Assembly: GCA_002633005.1 (NCBI GenBank) | Contig: NMRA01000020.1 | Span: forward strand, 151,621-215,620 | Origin: Phoronis australis | Lineage: Eukaryota; Phoronida; Phoronidae | Direction: 5' to 3' | DNA length: 64,000 nt | Part shown: positions 26,401-34,285 of the stretch, piece after piece | Position numbering within the stretch: the first letter of the stretch is position 1 | Layout of the letters: the number at the start of each line of letters is the position of its first letter | Notes under the pieces: model-generated | Database searches by the model: none | The model's input: only the letters and a program-made list of their open reading frames with translations | Told to the model about the DNA's origin: nothing | Translations under genes and position numbers: made by a program

Positions 26401-29400
26401 TTTTTACTTCTTTATTTGCCTGCAGTCAGGTCCAGCAACTTTAAAGTTACATGGCTAGTTACCTCCTCAGTCACCTCTTCCCTCTTGGTAGCTGAAGATC
26501 CAAAGCCAGATAGAAGAGATTGTTTTGTCTTGTACTTCTTCTTTTTCTTTGGAGGTGGTTCTGGTATCCACTGTAGGAAACAGGGCAAGACTAAACACCA
26601 CAAAGTACTGATTAGGTCACAGTTTAATGTCACTACAGCAAAGCAAAAAAGCCCAAAACAACTACCTCGATTTGATAATTTGCACAAATTGTTGCTGAAC
26701 AGTGAATGGATAACAATTACCATTCTGGGTCAGGTTATTCAGATTCCATAGGGGACAGTAAAAATTACTTCCTCAACCAGGACCATAAACTCTTTGATAA
26801 GCTCTGTTCACTTACACAGGCCAACTAAGACAATTGTATGACTAAGAGCAGGATTTATGAAGAACTACTTTCACTGACCTTGCATATCAATTTCAAAAGG
26901 TAAACGACATCCATAATTTACAACCGTCAGCAATATTCTAAGAAGTTATGCATACTACTATCATCTTCAAGCCCAAAATGCACAATAGAAATTGATTTAA
27001 TGTAAAAGAAGGAACGTGAGCGAAAGCAAACAACCAATGACAATGTTGTGACAATGAATACTTTGCACTCATGGAATTATTCATTCTCTAAATTATAGAT
27101 GTCCATTAATGACAGCTCTACATAGAAGTTGCTATGACTACCTTAAAGGGCACTTCAGTGAGGACCTTGTCATCCTCGGTCTGCAGGTACTCTGCTCTCT
27201 CCCACACAAACCAGATATCATGGCTGATCAGTCTCCAGAGAAACTCGAACACCTACAACAGTCAAGATATGTTTGACTTAAACAACAATTGAAGCAGGAG
27301 AAACCAACTACTGTTCTTAAATCAGTTATTTCATGGCCAGAGGTGAGATTTCAGTGACTTTTTATGGTTGTTATTTCAAAGAGGATCTTGACTGAACAAA
27401 GTGTTTCTTCAACCAATAACACAAAATATAAATGAAATTCAGTTTTTCATTCCCATGCACGTAAAATCTCAACAATTTAAGACACAATATGGCCGACAAG
27501 TGAAATTTTTATTTTCTCATTTTTTCATTGAAGATACGGAGCACCAGATTAATGCCTTAACATGTTCACGTTAAGGAACACTAGCGACCATTCAACAATA
27601 TTTTGGAAAGTTGTGGACACTCATAAAGTTAGAAGCAGTTTTGCGAATTATTTTTATGCAAAATTGGTGAGATGTTATAGTGCCATTTGGACTTTTATTG
27701 AATAGTGCAGCACCTTTTGATATACCACAAACTATCGTAAAATGAACCACCAGTTCTGAATTGGAACATTGTCTCATTGTCAACAGTATCATTATGTAAC
27801 AAACTTCTGTATCCGTGTTGCTGTTCACTTCTGGATAAAACAAACAAACAATACAAAAGCCCTGGTAAAAATAGAGCACCAGATGACATGAATCCTTAGT
27901 ATTTCCCTGAAAACTGTGTAAACAATGACACTCACCAAAGAGTGCCACCAGGAATGAGCATGCAAGACTTGGTGAAGCTGAACACTGTGCAAACAATGAC
28001 ACTCATCAAAGAGTGCCACCAGGAATGAGCATGCAAGACTTGGTGAAGCTGAACATCTTTTCAGATACAATCTCCGATCGTGATACTTACGTGGTCAGAA
28101 CTTCGCATGGCCACCAAGCGTGTGTCCACATAGACGTCTTTGGGAATGAGCTTGCTGTAAATAGAACACGTTTGAAACAGAAAGCCAACATTTTTCGAGT
28201 TAACTGTACTAAGAACACAAACCTCCTGTTAACTTGGGATTAGACACATATTTAGCATTATTTACGTAACAGAAATAATATTTGAGTTTTACGCTTGGCC
28301 ATTTGCGCCACTTCAACTTAACAGTTGCATGCATACTTTAAGCTCCATTACGCTTTCTTCTGATGACTAAAAACACAAACTGAATTGGGGCTTGTACTCT
28401 ACTACAATCAGTCTCATAATATTCAATACTGTGATAGGATTCTATTTTTGTTACTGCCACAGAGCAAATCTCCAGTGAACACGAAAATTTAACCTCAACA
28501 TATACACTAAACAGACTGACTCAGCAATGCTGTACATTTAGTGGTTCACTAACTGTCCATCAACAAGAGGCAGCTCTGTCATGTTTACTTTCAGACAGAT
28601 GCACCACAGACAAATCAAGTTATGGTCATACCAAGTCTTTAGTTCAGTAACTATCCATTCAGCTCGGGTGATTCGCTGTTGTTGGGTCAATCTGTAAAAC
28701 AAATACAAATCAGATTAATGCTAAATGTTACAGGTTCATATCACACACATAGGATATGCTCTTGGGAGGTGAAATGTACCTTCAGCTTAGTATGGAGACT
28801 GGGATAAGAAGGATAATAGATTACTGGAGGGAGTAAACAACCGCGAATCAATTCTCCTGAAGTTTTGCAAAATTTCAATCCACAAATACAATTGATGCTG
28901 TAAGAATTCTCCAGTTCGATACTATCTCTAAAATTTGGGACATTGAAATTCAAACCATAATTATTTTTTTCATTCTGAAGATTAGGACATGGGGAGATTT
29001 TGACATTTGTCATATTTTGTAAAAATAAGCAACTGCTGTTTGTATCAACAAAGTCTGAAAATAGTAACAACAGTTCGTAAAATTGTTGAAAATTGCCACA
29101 AACGCAACATTTTCATGCGTCCCCAGAGTGCGAGGCGAATGATCATGTGCCATAGATCATAATTCTTAAATCTGGGATGGCCAGCATTGCCAATTTCTAA
29201 AATTTGGCACACAGTCTGACAAAACAAATATTTTCTCACAGTCCCAAAGTAGAGAATTCGTTACGAAACCATCGACCTAGATCCAAACAACAGTACTTAC
29301 GAAAAAAATAAATATTCCGTCTGAAACAAGAGAGCAAATAACAGTCTATACAAACCCATCAAAACTTTGGAGAGTTTTCATATCCCGTCCTGTCATACTC

Positions 29401-29531
29401 TCGACCAATGCTTTCATGTGAGTGCCCGACAGCAGGTCCATATACACATTGCTTAGCAGTGTGTCATTGAAAGATTTCAAACGTAGGTTGACCCAGGCAG
29501 TAAAGCCATGGATACGAGTTCGTAATGACAT
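5148..29531 (-). CDS. Tandem calponin-homology and ankyrin-repeat protein, 26 coding exons, about 1,080 aa
   Basis: Coding exons, 5' to 3' on the minus strand: 29356-29531, 28632-28691, 28091-28154, 27142-27252, 26463-26570, 25826-25999, 24666-24760, 24159-24240, 23749-23838, 21239-21365, 20191-20270, 19522-19626, 18918-19044, 18085-18161, 17016-17258, 16334-16444, 15232-15331, 14823-14943, 11919-12072, 11056-11214, 9988-10166, 9252-9332, 8115-8192, 7670-7863, 7355-7441, 5148-5407. All introns are GT..AG and all phases agree; the sum is 3,243 nt including the stop. The start is the ATG at 29531, with an in-frame TGA 15 nt upstream and A at -3. Domains: CH 1 at about 8-118, a basic linker, CH 2 at about 205-318, a middle region 321-492, ankyrin repeats about 520-990, and a basic tail. 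CH pairs usually bind actin and ankyrin repeats bind proteins, so a cytoskeletal scaffold is inferred. I do not recognise a named orthologue. Exons 24-25 exist in two copies. Confidence 0.88.
5625..5855 (-). mobile_element. tRNA-derived SINE (family 1), minus orientation
   Basis: Read on the minus strand, a tRNA-like head with a B box (gggttcaaatcccac) near 5775-5800 is followed by a unique body. The body ends with a segment, atgggccctgctgag then gcacgtctaatgcaacgtgt, that is shared with the copy at 10660-10890. It lies in or next to the last intron of the CH-ankyrin gene. The tRNA part does not fold as an intact tRNA and is not called as one. Confidence 0.6.
5885..6152. repeat. Short local direct repeats in the last intron
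   Basis: The 17-mer agacatcatgtggtagt occurs at about 5907 and, as agacatcatgtggtagc, at about 5934. A ~37 bp unit, gccactgaacagctaaatgt and then ttt, occurs at about 6083 and again at about 6121. These are small tandem duplications with no visible function. Confidence 0.55.
6534..6620 (-). CDS. Second copy of exon 25 (copy A), probably allelic duplicate
   Basis: The coding sequence is the same as 7355-7441. Because this exon is phase 1 on both sides, a transcript could in principle contain both copies in frame if copy A of exon 24 were skipped, but that would repeat a partial ankyrin unit and seems unlikely. The simpler reading is that one allele contributed each block. Confidence 0.65.
6846..7039 (-). 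CDS. Second copy of exon 24 (copy A), probably allelic duplicate
   Basis: The coding sequence is the same as 7670-7863 apart from one synonymous base. The donor here is gtatgt, better than gtgtgt in copy B. If exon 25 copy B were spliced to this exon, the phase would be wrong (phase 1 out, phase 2 in) and the ankyrin frame would be lost. A transcript can therefore use one exon 24 only. A single N at 7124 lies between the two copies. Confidence 0.7.
7355..7441 (-). CDS. CH-ankyrin gene, exon 25 (copy B): end of the ankyrin array
   Basis: The exon encodes VSAFDVVQDFDEWLECGYFS and EEIKARLK, the final degenerate ankyrin helix pair. Length is 87 nt, phase 1 in and phase 1 out, with acceptor tctag and donor gtactc. 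It joins the last exon (5148-5407) in frame to give ARLK-AYSLKHARD. An identical coding copy lies at 6534-6620, nearer to the last exon. Either copy can be used without changing the protein. Confidence 0.85.
7670..7863 (-). CDS. CH-ankyrin gene, exon 24 (copy B): two ankyrin repeats
   Basis: The exon encodes ALHYAASMQGSTEVLELLLA YGADIDAFNN and TALFFATQSNNQFAASVLIS NGANYRCRN, two good ankyrin repeats. Its acceptor (cttctag) completes an AG|C serine codon from exon 23, and its donor is gtgtgt. Length is 194 nt, phase 2 in and phase 1 out, so it is not symmetric. The same exon occurs at 6846-7039 with one synonymous difference (ATC here, ATT there, in the GADID segment). Confidence 0.88.
8115..12072 (-). 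CDS. CH-ankyrin gene, exons 19-23: second half of the ankyrin array (residues 684-900)
   Basis: Exon 19 encodes STLLHTSAYFGVHSVLRLLL and YKGATPIHRAKDVTSMK. Exon 20 encodes ILLDAGARVNIEDSEGNTPL and IDLLVGQGANLVARNNR. Exon 21 encodes LMPIHCCAMQGRVDAIGRIL, then PPSLVHLAVANDFLHCANW. Exon 22 continues LVSNGFSFKDGEPDLL, and exon 23 MKFLLDSGANPNPRYFGGN. Each gives recognisable ankyrin consensus elements. For exon 23 the acceptor must be the ag just before position 8192, because the alternative cag eight bases further in breaks the frame. A SINE (10660-10890) sits in the intron between exons 20 and 21, and an inverted-repeat tract (8556-8960) between exons 22 and 23. Confidence 0.9.
8556..8960. repeat. 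Degenerate inverted-repeat tract built of ggctggac/gtccagcc units
   Basis: The left half repeats motifs such as ggctggac-caaaac (about 8578-8735). The right half carries their reverse complements, such as ggtccagccaaccagttt (about 8831-8850) and tgcagccatttggttttgag (about 8859-8878). The whole tract could fold into a long imperfect hairpin. It lies in the intron between exons 22 and 23. It may be a foldback transposon; no coding capacity is seen. Confidence 0.55.
10660..10890 (+). mobile_element. tRNA-derived SINE (family 1), plus orientation
   Basis: A tRNA-like head has an A-box-like block, ggcacagtggttgaaaagtg, and a B box, gggtttgagtccc, at about 10709-10721. It is followed by a body with aaagcataaaaatagttcta and cagtgcaatggg, also found in the copy at 50733. 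Its 3' part (gcacgtctggtacaacgtg) is shared with the minus-strand copy at 5625. It sits in an intron of the CH-ankyrin gene, in the orientation opposite to transcription. Confidence 0.65.
12073..14822. other. Largest resolved intron of the CH-ankyrin gene, no second gene seen
   Basis: This 2.75 kb intron lies between exons 18 and 19. It contains no exon that joins in frame. A segment near 12310-12410 (tgactttattac-gta, then aatgg-ggctactgaag and gaggttgaaatgttg) resembles 6155-6225, so both carry a dispersed repeat of unknown type. Remaining open frames are short. Confidence 0.5.
14823..17258 (-). CDS. CH-ankyrin gene, exons 15-18: first half of the ankyrin array (residues 493-683)
   Basis: Exon 15 (81 codons, the longest internal exon) ends in STALHWACRVGNF and exon 16 continues MVEYLLENGANIDIKNN, together a textbook ankyrin repeat (T-A-L-H ... 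LL..GA.....). Exon 16 ends with YTPLFSSIEGMQRKIAH and exon 17 continues LLIEWGCDVHGRSVRGQTAF, a second repeat. Exon 18 (DMYDHYSSIVPRIMEGDRTL then LEQVVKEH) is a degenerate repeat or linker. Repeats of this kind are known to form protein-binding surfaces. All splice sites are standard. Confidence 0.9.
18085..21365 (-). CDS. CH-ankyrin gene, exons 10-14: middle region of unknown fold (residues 321-492)
   Basis: Exon 10 encodes LLQLIRECILQLEEFPP and a lysine-rich helix (DLKKKKDIKQDMENHKE), suggesting a helical or short coiled segment. Exon 11 gives LETKFDVEYCQSWIDHVQLV, exon 12 RIALRFDTMEVPRNLTINDL, exon 13 a polar segment with NGSGFYLSTDKEMCSEGRK, and exon 14 PMRKILKLRLFDVVEVNPAL. I recognise no domain here. 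The exon 13 donor must be gtttgt at 18912-18917 (plus-strand acaaac) rather than gtatac a few bases on, because only the former keeps exon 14 in frame. Intron contents include a 38 bp tandem repeat at 18451-18602. Confidence 0.8.
18451..18602. repeat. Four perfect copies of a 38 bp tandem repeat
   Basis: The unit begins atgagcgtgtcacaatcatg and continues agtattgtgtgtatagtt. Copies start at 18451, 18489, 18527 and 18565 with no internal differences seen. This recent minisatellite lies in the intron between exons 13 and 14 of the CH-ankyrin gene and is likely to vary in copy number between individuals. Confidence 0.95.
21366..23748. other. Large intron of the CH-ankyrin gene with a possible non-autonomous element at about 22095-23505
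   Basis: No exon joining in frame is seen between exons 9 and 10. Two G-runs, each followed by cgcttat, lie at about 22098-22117 and 23452-23467. The right one is followed by gacgcttattagggcaaata, which looks like the end of a small DNA transposon, but the left one is in the same orientation and not a clean inverted partner. The element call is therefore weak. Confidence 0.3.
23749..24760 (-). CDS. CH-ankyrin gene, exons 7-9: body of second calponin-homology domain (residues 232-320)
   Basis: Exon 7 encodes LVDSRVLCALVNSIIP, a clear match to the D.R.LC.L.N...P core of CH domains. Exon 8 encodes WTINLCLRTAEKMFYGETPF then DSADLVE, corresponding to the N...L..AE and final D.. elements. Exon 9 encodes DSMSVCSYFCYFFMIAYK, matching the closing helix. 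The splice joins AG|G, phase 0 and phase 0 keep the frame. Exon 9 has several aromatic residues and Cys and might look membrane-like, but it fits the CH core helix better. A plus-strand frame at 24653-25096 overlaps exon 7 antisense and is not a gene. Confidence 0.87.
25826..26570 (-). CDS. CH-ankyrin gene, exons 5-6: basic linker and start of second CH domain (residues 138-231)
   Basis: Exon 5 (36 codons) encodes a proline-lysine segment, PEPPPKKKKKYKTK, then a Ser/Gly/Glu-rich stretch. It is low complexity and probably a flexible inter-domain linker. Exon 6 (58 codons) encodes DADYEPFPGSDYCKQFKAA and then DDCILEIVNTHLHM, where I.EIVN.HL resembles the first helix of a CH domain. The exon 6 donor is gttagt, and open frame continues past it into the intron, which is not evidence for retention. 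The plus-strand open frame over exon 5 is an antisense shadow. Confidence 0.82.
27142..29531 (-). CDS. CH-ankyrin gene, exons 1-4: first calponin-homology domain (residues 1-137)
   Basis: Exon 1 carries FTAWVNLRL, the first CH helix with its W-N signature, then DLLSGTHMKALVESMTG, matching the DL..G..L..L.E..TG block of CH domains. Exon 2 gives LTQQQRITRAEWIVTELKT, exon 3 KLIPKDVYVDTRLVAMRSSD, and exon 4 VFEFLWRLISHDI, which matches the final LLW.LI helix. Known for the family: such domains, especially in pairs, bind F-actin or microtubules. The exon 1 donor is the weaker gtttgt type. The introns hold no other gene; a 71 bp tandem duplication lies just upstream of exon 3's donor (27914-28054). 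Confidence 0.88.
27914..28054. repeat. Tandem duplication, 71 bp x 2
   Basis: The 71 bp unit starting ctgtgtaaacaatgacactc at 27914 is repeated from 27985 with very few differences. It ends about 35 bp from exon 3 (28091-28154), inside the intron 3' to that exon. It creates a spurious long open frame on the minus strand but carries no splice sites that fit the gene. Confidence 0.9.
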
Positions 29532-30660
29532 CTTGTCACGTTCTCACTGAAAAATGTAAAAACCGTCCACCAATTGATAAAGTAAAACTGGCAAGATTAC
29601 AACTGTAGTTCATGGATGTCAGACCATGTAAGCTCAATTACAATGCCACTGTCTTTGTTTACAACAAAGTATCTCAAAAATCTAACAAGCTCTTAATGGT
29701 TCATTTGTGGAAACAACAAATCAAATGCCAGCAAAGCACATGCATGAGTCACGACAAAAATACAAAGACATACTTTACACTACAGTGAGATTTAGTGTGC
29801 TTTGTCCACATATTCATCAAAAAACACCATGCTTTAATTAAATTACATTTTACTTATAATTATTTTGCAAACAGATATCTCAGTTCAGACAGCAAATACC
29901 TCAAAACAAACGAGCTGCAATATATGGTAACAACTGACAGTGCTCCCTTGACCACTACAAAGTTATTCAGTTTTACCACAATGAGACATATGCAGCAACA
30001 TGGTGTCACAGAACATAAACGTGGTTTGCGGTGACAAGATTTAGTAACACAACAATTCCGCCAATTTAAGTCTCCATTTCGGTAATAAAAAAACTTACAT
30101 TTACTCGTATTTTCTTTGAAATACAACAGAAGATGTGCCAAAACATATTTTAGTCACTTGACCACATAAACTCCACCTATGTACTACTTTCCTTCAAGTG
30201 TTGGACCAGAATGAGTTGAGAATTGGCGCAAGACCCATTTTTTAGATGTACTGTTTGCCAATAAACAGGGAAAAGTTCAGTAGCTGTCTCACGACTAGCA
30301 AAAATCTAGCCAAAATTGTGTCTTCTCGTTTAAAACACACGGCAACATCTCGCGCAATCTCACGGAGCCTTGCATTTCTCTACCCAGCATATCATAAACT
30401 TTAAGTAAAACCTCTGGTTCTACAATTTTGCGAAGTCTTGCACGTTGCTACGTATTTTTTGAAAATATTGGGACATCTTGACCTGCTATTGTAATGCCAA
30501 ACGTAACTTTGTAGTTATAAAACGTGATCAAATACCTGAGTTTCTTAGTTTAAGATTCGCATGGTACCATAATGAAATAAAAATCTCATGTGAGACTGAC
30601 TTTCTTGCTTCCAGCCGCCATTTGTAAACATACAATCCCCGTGTGACTCAATAATAGCTA
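29532..30660 (-). promoter_or_regulatory. 5' untranslated region, first intron and candidate transcription start of the CH-ankyrin gene
   Basis: An acceptor (tttttcag, 29547 onward) lies 15 nt upstream of the ATG at 29531, and TGA in frame blocks extension, so at least one non-coding exon lies upstream. At 30619-30621 an ATG on the minus strand sits in aaatggcggc, resembling the YY1-type element common at metazoan start sites and a good initiation context. It opens only 11 codons (MAAGSKKVSLT), with a possible donor gtcagt after MAAGSKK. It may be the first exon with a short upstream frame, or part of a different gene. The link is inferred. Confidence 0.3.
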
Positions 30661-31674
30661 GTTTAGTTAAAAGTTAGTGCCTCGTTCTGGCACACAAGAC
30701 AGAAACAAACAATGACCATCGTCTGTGCTGGCGCAGCAGAGGCGACTTGATGGTCATTGCCTAGACAGAACATTGAGTATACGGTTTGATTCAACAAAAT
30801 AATAAGTAAAAGAGTAACTTATTAGGCCTGCTTTGCGTTCAATAATGCAAGCACTTCGAAGCGCTTCGCGAGATTGGGCTATTGAACGACGCTTGCGGAA
30901 AGCGCTTTCATTTTTGGCGATCGCTTTTCAAGCTGCATTGCCAACAAAACAAAGATGGAAGACAAGTAACCTAAGTCGGTTTTCTTTTAGTATGCATATT
31001 TTTGGGGGGATTTTAGAAATTATACTTTTAGATATTTAAATTTTTAAATAAATTTCCTTACGTTTTACAACTCTGCATTACGTGCAACTCCAAGAAGTCC
31101 TATATTACAAAGTAAATTACCTTTCGTCGGCTTTTGGTCGTATGTTTTGTAATATTTTACGTGTGAGTGAGCATTTAACTCTCCGTTGACAACCTAAGTA
31201 TTCGTTGCATTGATATTTTGATGAAATTTCCCAGAGGTTTTGCTTATGGCGTTTCACGTTGCATTAACAAAAAAATTCTCAAATACTTGTGGCATAAATT
31301 ATTTCGAATTATCGGCGCCTTGTTTGATTTGCAGTTTAATGTGCAAACTTCTTTTAAACTTCATTCCTGTTTGTTTTACTTAATTAAAAATTGTTTCTTC
31401 CCTAACGTAGAAAATAAATCTGAAACTAAATAAGGCGATCCAGATCCTCCCAAGGATACTATTGTTTCACGAAATGTAGAATATAAATAGGTAAATAAAA
31501 CAACAAGAATGGATCAACTGAAATTTTCGAATGTAATAACTTCCTTTGTCAACAGAAACAGAAATAAAGTAAAATCAAACACTATATGAAAATTGACATA
31601 TAAGATATGGTGTAATGAATATGATATATTTCTGCTTAAAAAATTCAATGACATATTTTAAGAAGTTTTTATGT
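30661..31674. other. Stretch without a recognised gene
   Basis: No convincing exon is visible on either strand. A plus-strand frame at 30833-31039 has GC-rich, partly palindromic sequence (cttcgaagcgcttcgcgag near 30856) but no domain, and is thought non-coding. The remainder is AT-rich. Confidence 0.4.
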
Positions 31675-31955
31675 TCAATCCATGAGGTTTTATTGTATTG
31701 AGCTTGTCTATCCAATATTGTTCTCTTTTGAGTCTGTGAGGGGTACTGGGGTGTTGGGAGTTTTTCTATTATTTGTACAGAAAGATCTTGAATATTATGG
31801 TTTTTGGAATTGAAATGATTACCTATAGTATCAGAAATGTTTTTATGTATTATGTTAAATCTATGATTACGAAACCGAGTTTGTAGATTATGTTGAGTTT
31901 GTCCTACCTAGTGGATAGAACATTTTTTACAAGTTATAAGGTAAATAATTACCCT
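31675..31955 (-). mobile_element. Penelope-like retroelement remnant: GIY-YIG endonuclease end
   Basis: On the minus strand the sequence reads YLITCKKCSIH, stop, VGQTQHNLQTRFRNHRFN, then after a frameshift REQYWIDKLNTIKPHGLN. This is the GIY-YIG endonuclease layout at the C-terminus of Penelope-like elements: a CxxC-like motif, (Y)VGQT, R...H, and the YWI..L...PHGLN block. The stop TAG replaces the tyrosine expected just before VGQT. One frameshift and one stop make it inactive. A possible N-terminal part of the same element type is at 35227-36376 in the same orientation. Confidence 0.8.
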
Positions 31956-32482
31956 GGCGTTCGATGACGGAACTTCAGGTACATTTAGGTTGACGGAGCT
32001 ATGATGCGGCGAGTCGAGGAAGGAGGTAATTATAAGGATGATTAATTTTAGCATGGAAATGACGTCATTAGACTTCAATTATGTACATATATATTTTAGG
32101 TAGATAGGGGATGAGCAATAAGGCCAACCTGCTTTTATGTGATAGTAATAGTCAGTACATTATTTTATAAACTCCAATAAATTCATTACCTTTGCCTTGC
32201 CAACTATACCTAACTTAATAGTATCATAAACTGAGCCAACTTGACGTGATTAGGATTTAGTATTCCTCTTGGCGGTATCAACTTTCGGTCACTTCATGCT
32301 TCTAATTACATTGCTGTTGTACTATCCGTTCTATTCCAGATGAAGACACAATAGATTTATTGTACCGCAACCTTACACAAAATACTGAAATTGGTAGGTA
32401 ATACAACACATTTTTGAAAAAATCTTTCTTCGACTGTTACTTAAAACAAGGCATTCAATGAGGATTTCAATGTAAAACTTAA

Positions 32483-32493
32483 AACACACACAA

Positions 32494-32557
<64 letters not shown>

Positions 32558-32558
32558 T
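32483..32558. repeat. (CA)n(TA)n microsatellite
   Basis: About 30 CA units are followed by a short TA run. A mirror-oriented (TA)n(TG)n tract lies at 35173-35229, so the two microsatellites form a loose inverted pair bounding 2.6 kb that contains the Myb/SANT-like sequence. Confidence 0.95.
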
Positions 32559-32999
32559 TGTGTCGACGGTCTGAATTATTCTCTGTTTATTAATACTGTT
32601 AATGTTTTGGAGGCAAAAAGTACTTAAACAAGTATCAAAATACCTGTACCAGTGAGAAATCTATGTTTAATAATGTTAGTACTTTGTTTGCATTAACACA
32701 TGCTGTTGCTATACCAACTGCAGAAGCACAGATGTCAGGACCAAGAGGCCAAAATATGGATGGCCAGACAGGTGACAAAGACAGTAGAACGCAGGATATG
32801 TGGTGAAGGGAGTGAACCCAGTTTCGTAATTTTCATTTGTACACGAAATATTGGATCATACATAAGTGTAACACTGGTGATCAAGATAAATTTTACATTA
32901 TAGTCCTACATATTTGTCACACAAACTATTTTGTTGTAATATTAAATTTTCAAGCATATTTTACACTGCATAAGATTACTTGATTAAATTGTCATTTTT

Positions 33000-34285
33000 T
33001 ATTTTCTAGATCCTGATAGCGATGACAACGACATTGAGTGTAAGTACATGTATTTATTTATTAAATTGCGTCATTGGTAAACGTTACCTCTTATGTTGCA
33101 CATCCTTAAAATCGCCATTAACTGTGGCATAATTACCATGCCATTTAAATAATGAGACACTTCATTTATGCATATTAAATATGAATACATCCTTTCAACG
33201 TCAACGTGGCAACCACAACAAGTTTTACTTTTAATTTCGTTGGTGGAAGACCAATACAGAAAATTTTCGGACTCTGCACACAAGTCTGCAGCAGTATGGA
33301 AACTCATTGCGTCGGCTATGAGGGAGAAGGGCATTTGTTCACTGGGCCTCAGTGCAACAAAAAACTTAGGAATCTAAAATCGCGGTTAGGTTTAACGTAT
33401 CGTGAATATTGGTATAGGCGAATGCAACCACAGAGTTTAAAAAACGAGATTGGTCGACCAAATTCTGTACCACTATAAACCAATCATCTTCAACTTGATA
33501 GTATTATTAGCTTTATGGATGTCAATGTTAAAACCTACCTAAAGATCAAACCCGCATGATTCAGTTAGAGTGTAATACAATGTATAGCATGGGATGTTTG
33601 GCGATACTTGTTAATTTCCTCTTATTTATCAGGTACGAGATCATTGTAGATGCAGATACAAAAAGTGGGGGCGGTCGCCGAAAATGGGAGTTTTTTGAAG
33701 CAATGGATCACCTGTTAGCTGGTGATCCGGCGGTTAAACCTAAAACAGTCTTGTCGTAATCTTCAGTAGGTTAGTATGTAATTAGGTTTTGTATGGGATG
33801 AAGCTAATAAGCTTATGCTTGCCAATGCCATCTTTACAGCACTTTCCTTTCAAAATGTGTGATTCGGTCCTCTGTGACTTTTAGAATTGTCACCAAGGTT
33901 GCGATTTACAGTACCTTAAGTAAGTTGTTCGAAAATATTCAGTATGAAAGCGAAAAGTTGAAATAAATAATAAAACCTTTTTGCAGATAAGACTGATTGC
34001 TCGTCGACGACAACGTGCTGTGGCAGTGATGTGAATAAAGAGAGTGAAAGAAGGCAAAAAATAAGAAAGAGAAGAAGAAGAGAAACACTTCTTCTTTAGG
34101 CTGTTCAACATCCAGTATCACGCAAACGTATACGCAACACCAGTCAGCCCCCGCAATGGTTCACCGACTTCCAGGAGACGCAGAAGCAGCAATTTGACGA
34201 ACTTAAACAAATTAACAAGCAGATGCTACAAGTGGCACAAGAGATAAATCAAATTCTCAATAGAGCCATTTTGTCTAATAAGTGA
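33000..34285 (+). pseudogene. Frameshifted Myb/SANT-like (trihelix-type) DNA-binding protein, domesticated or transposon-linked
   Basis: Exon-like pieces lie at about 33010-33040 (DPDSDDNDIE, flanked by tctag and gtaagt), 33200-33478, 33633-33757 and 33986-34285. The second reads WQPQQVLLLISLVEDQYRKF then AAVWKLIASAMREKG, shifts frame by one base near 33320, and continues HLFTGPQCNKKLRNLKSRLG. The order W...L......W..IA..M......QC..K..NLK is the Myb/SANT-like domain of Harbinger accessory proteins and MSANTD/NAIF-type genes. The third piece reads GGGRRKWEFFEAMDHLL then DPAVKP, the usual sequel. The last has a basic run, a stop, then a helix WFTDFQETQKQQFDELKQIN. The frameshift and stop argue for a pseudogene. 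Confidence 0.62.

Noticed and set aside
26416-26751. 111-codon open frame on the plus strand
   Set aside because: Antisense shadow of the lysine-rich exon 5.
27592-28002. 136-codon open frame on the minus strand
   Set aside because: It is intronic and crosses the 71 bp tandem duplication; it does not join neighbouring exons in phase.
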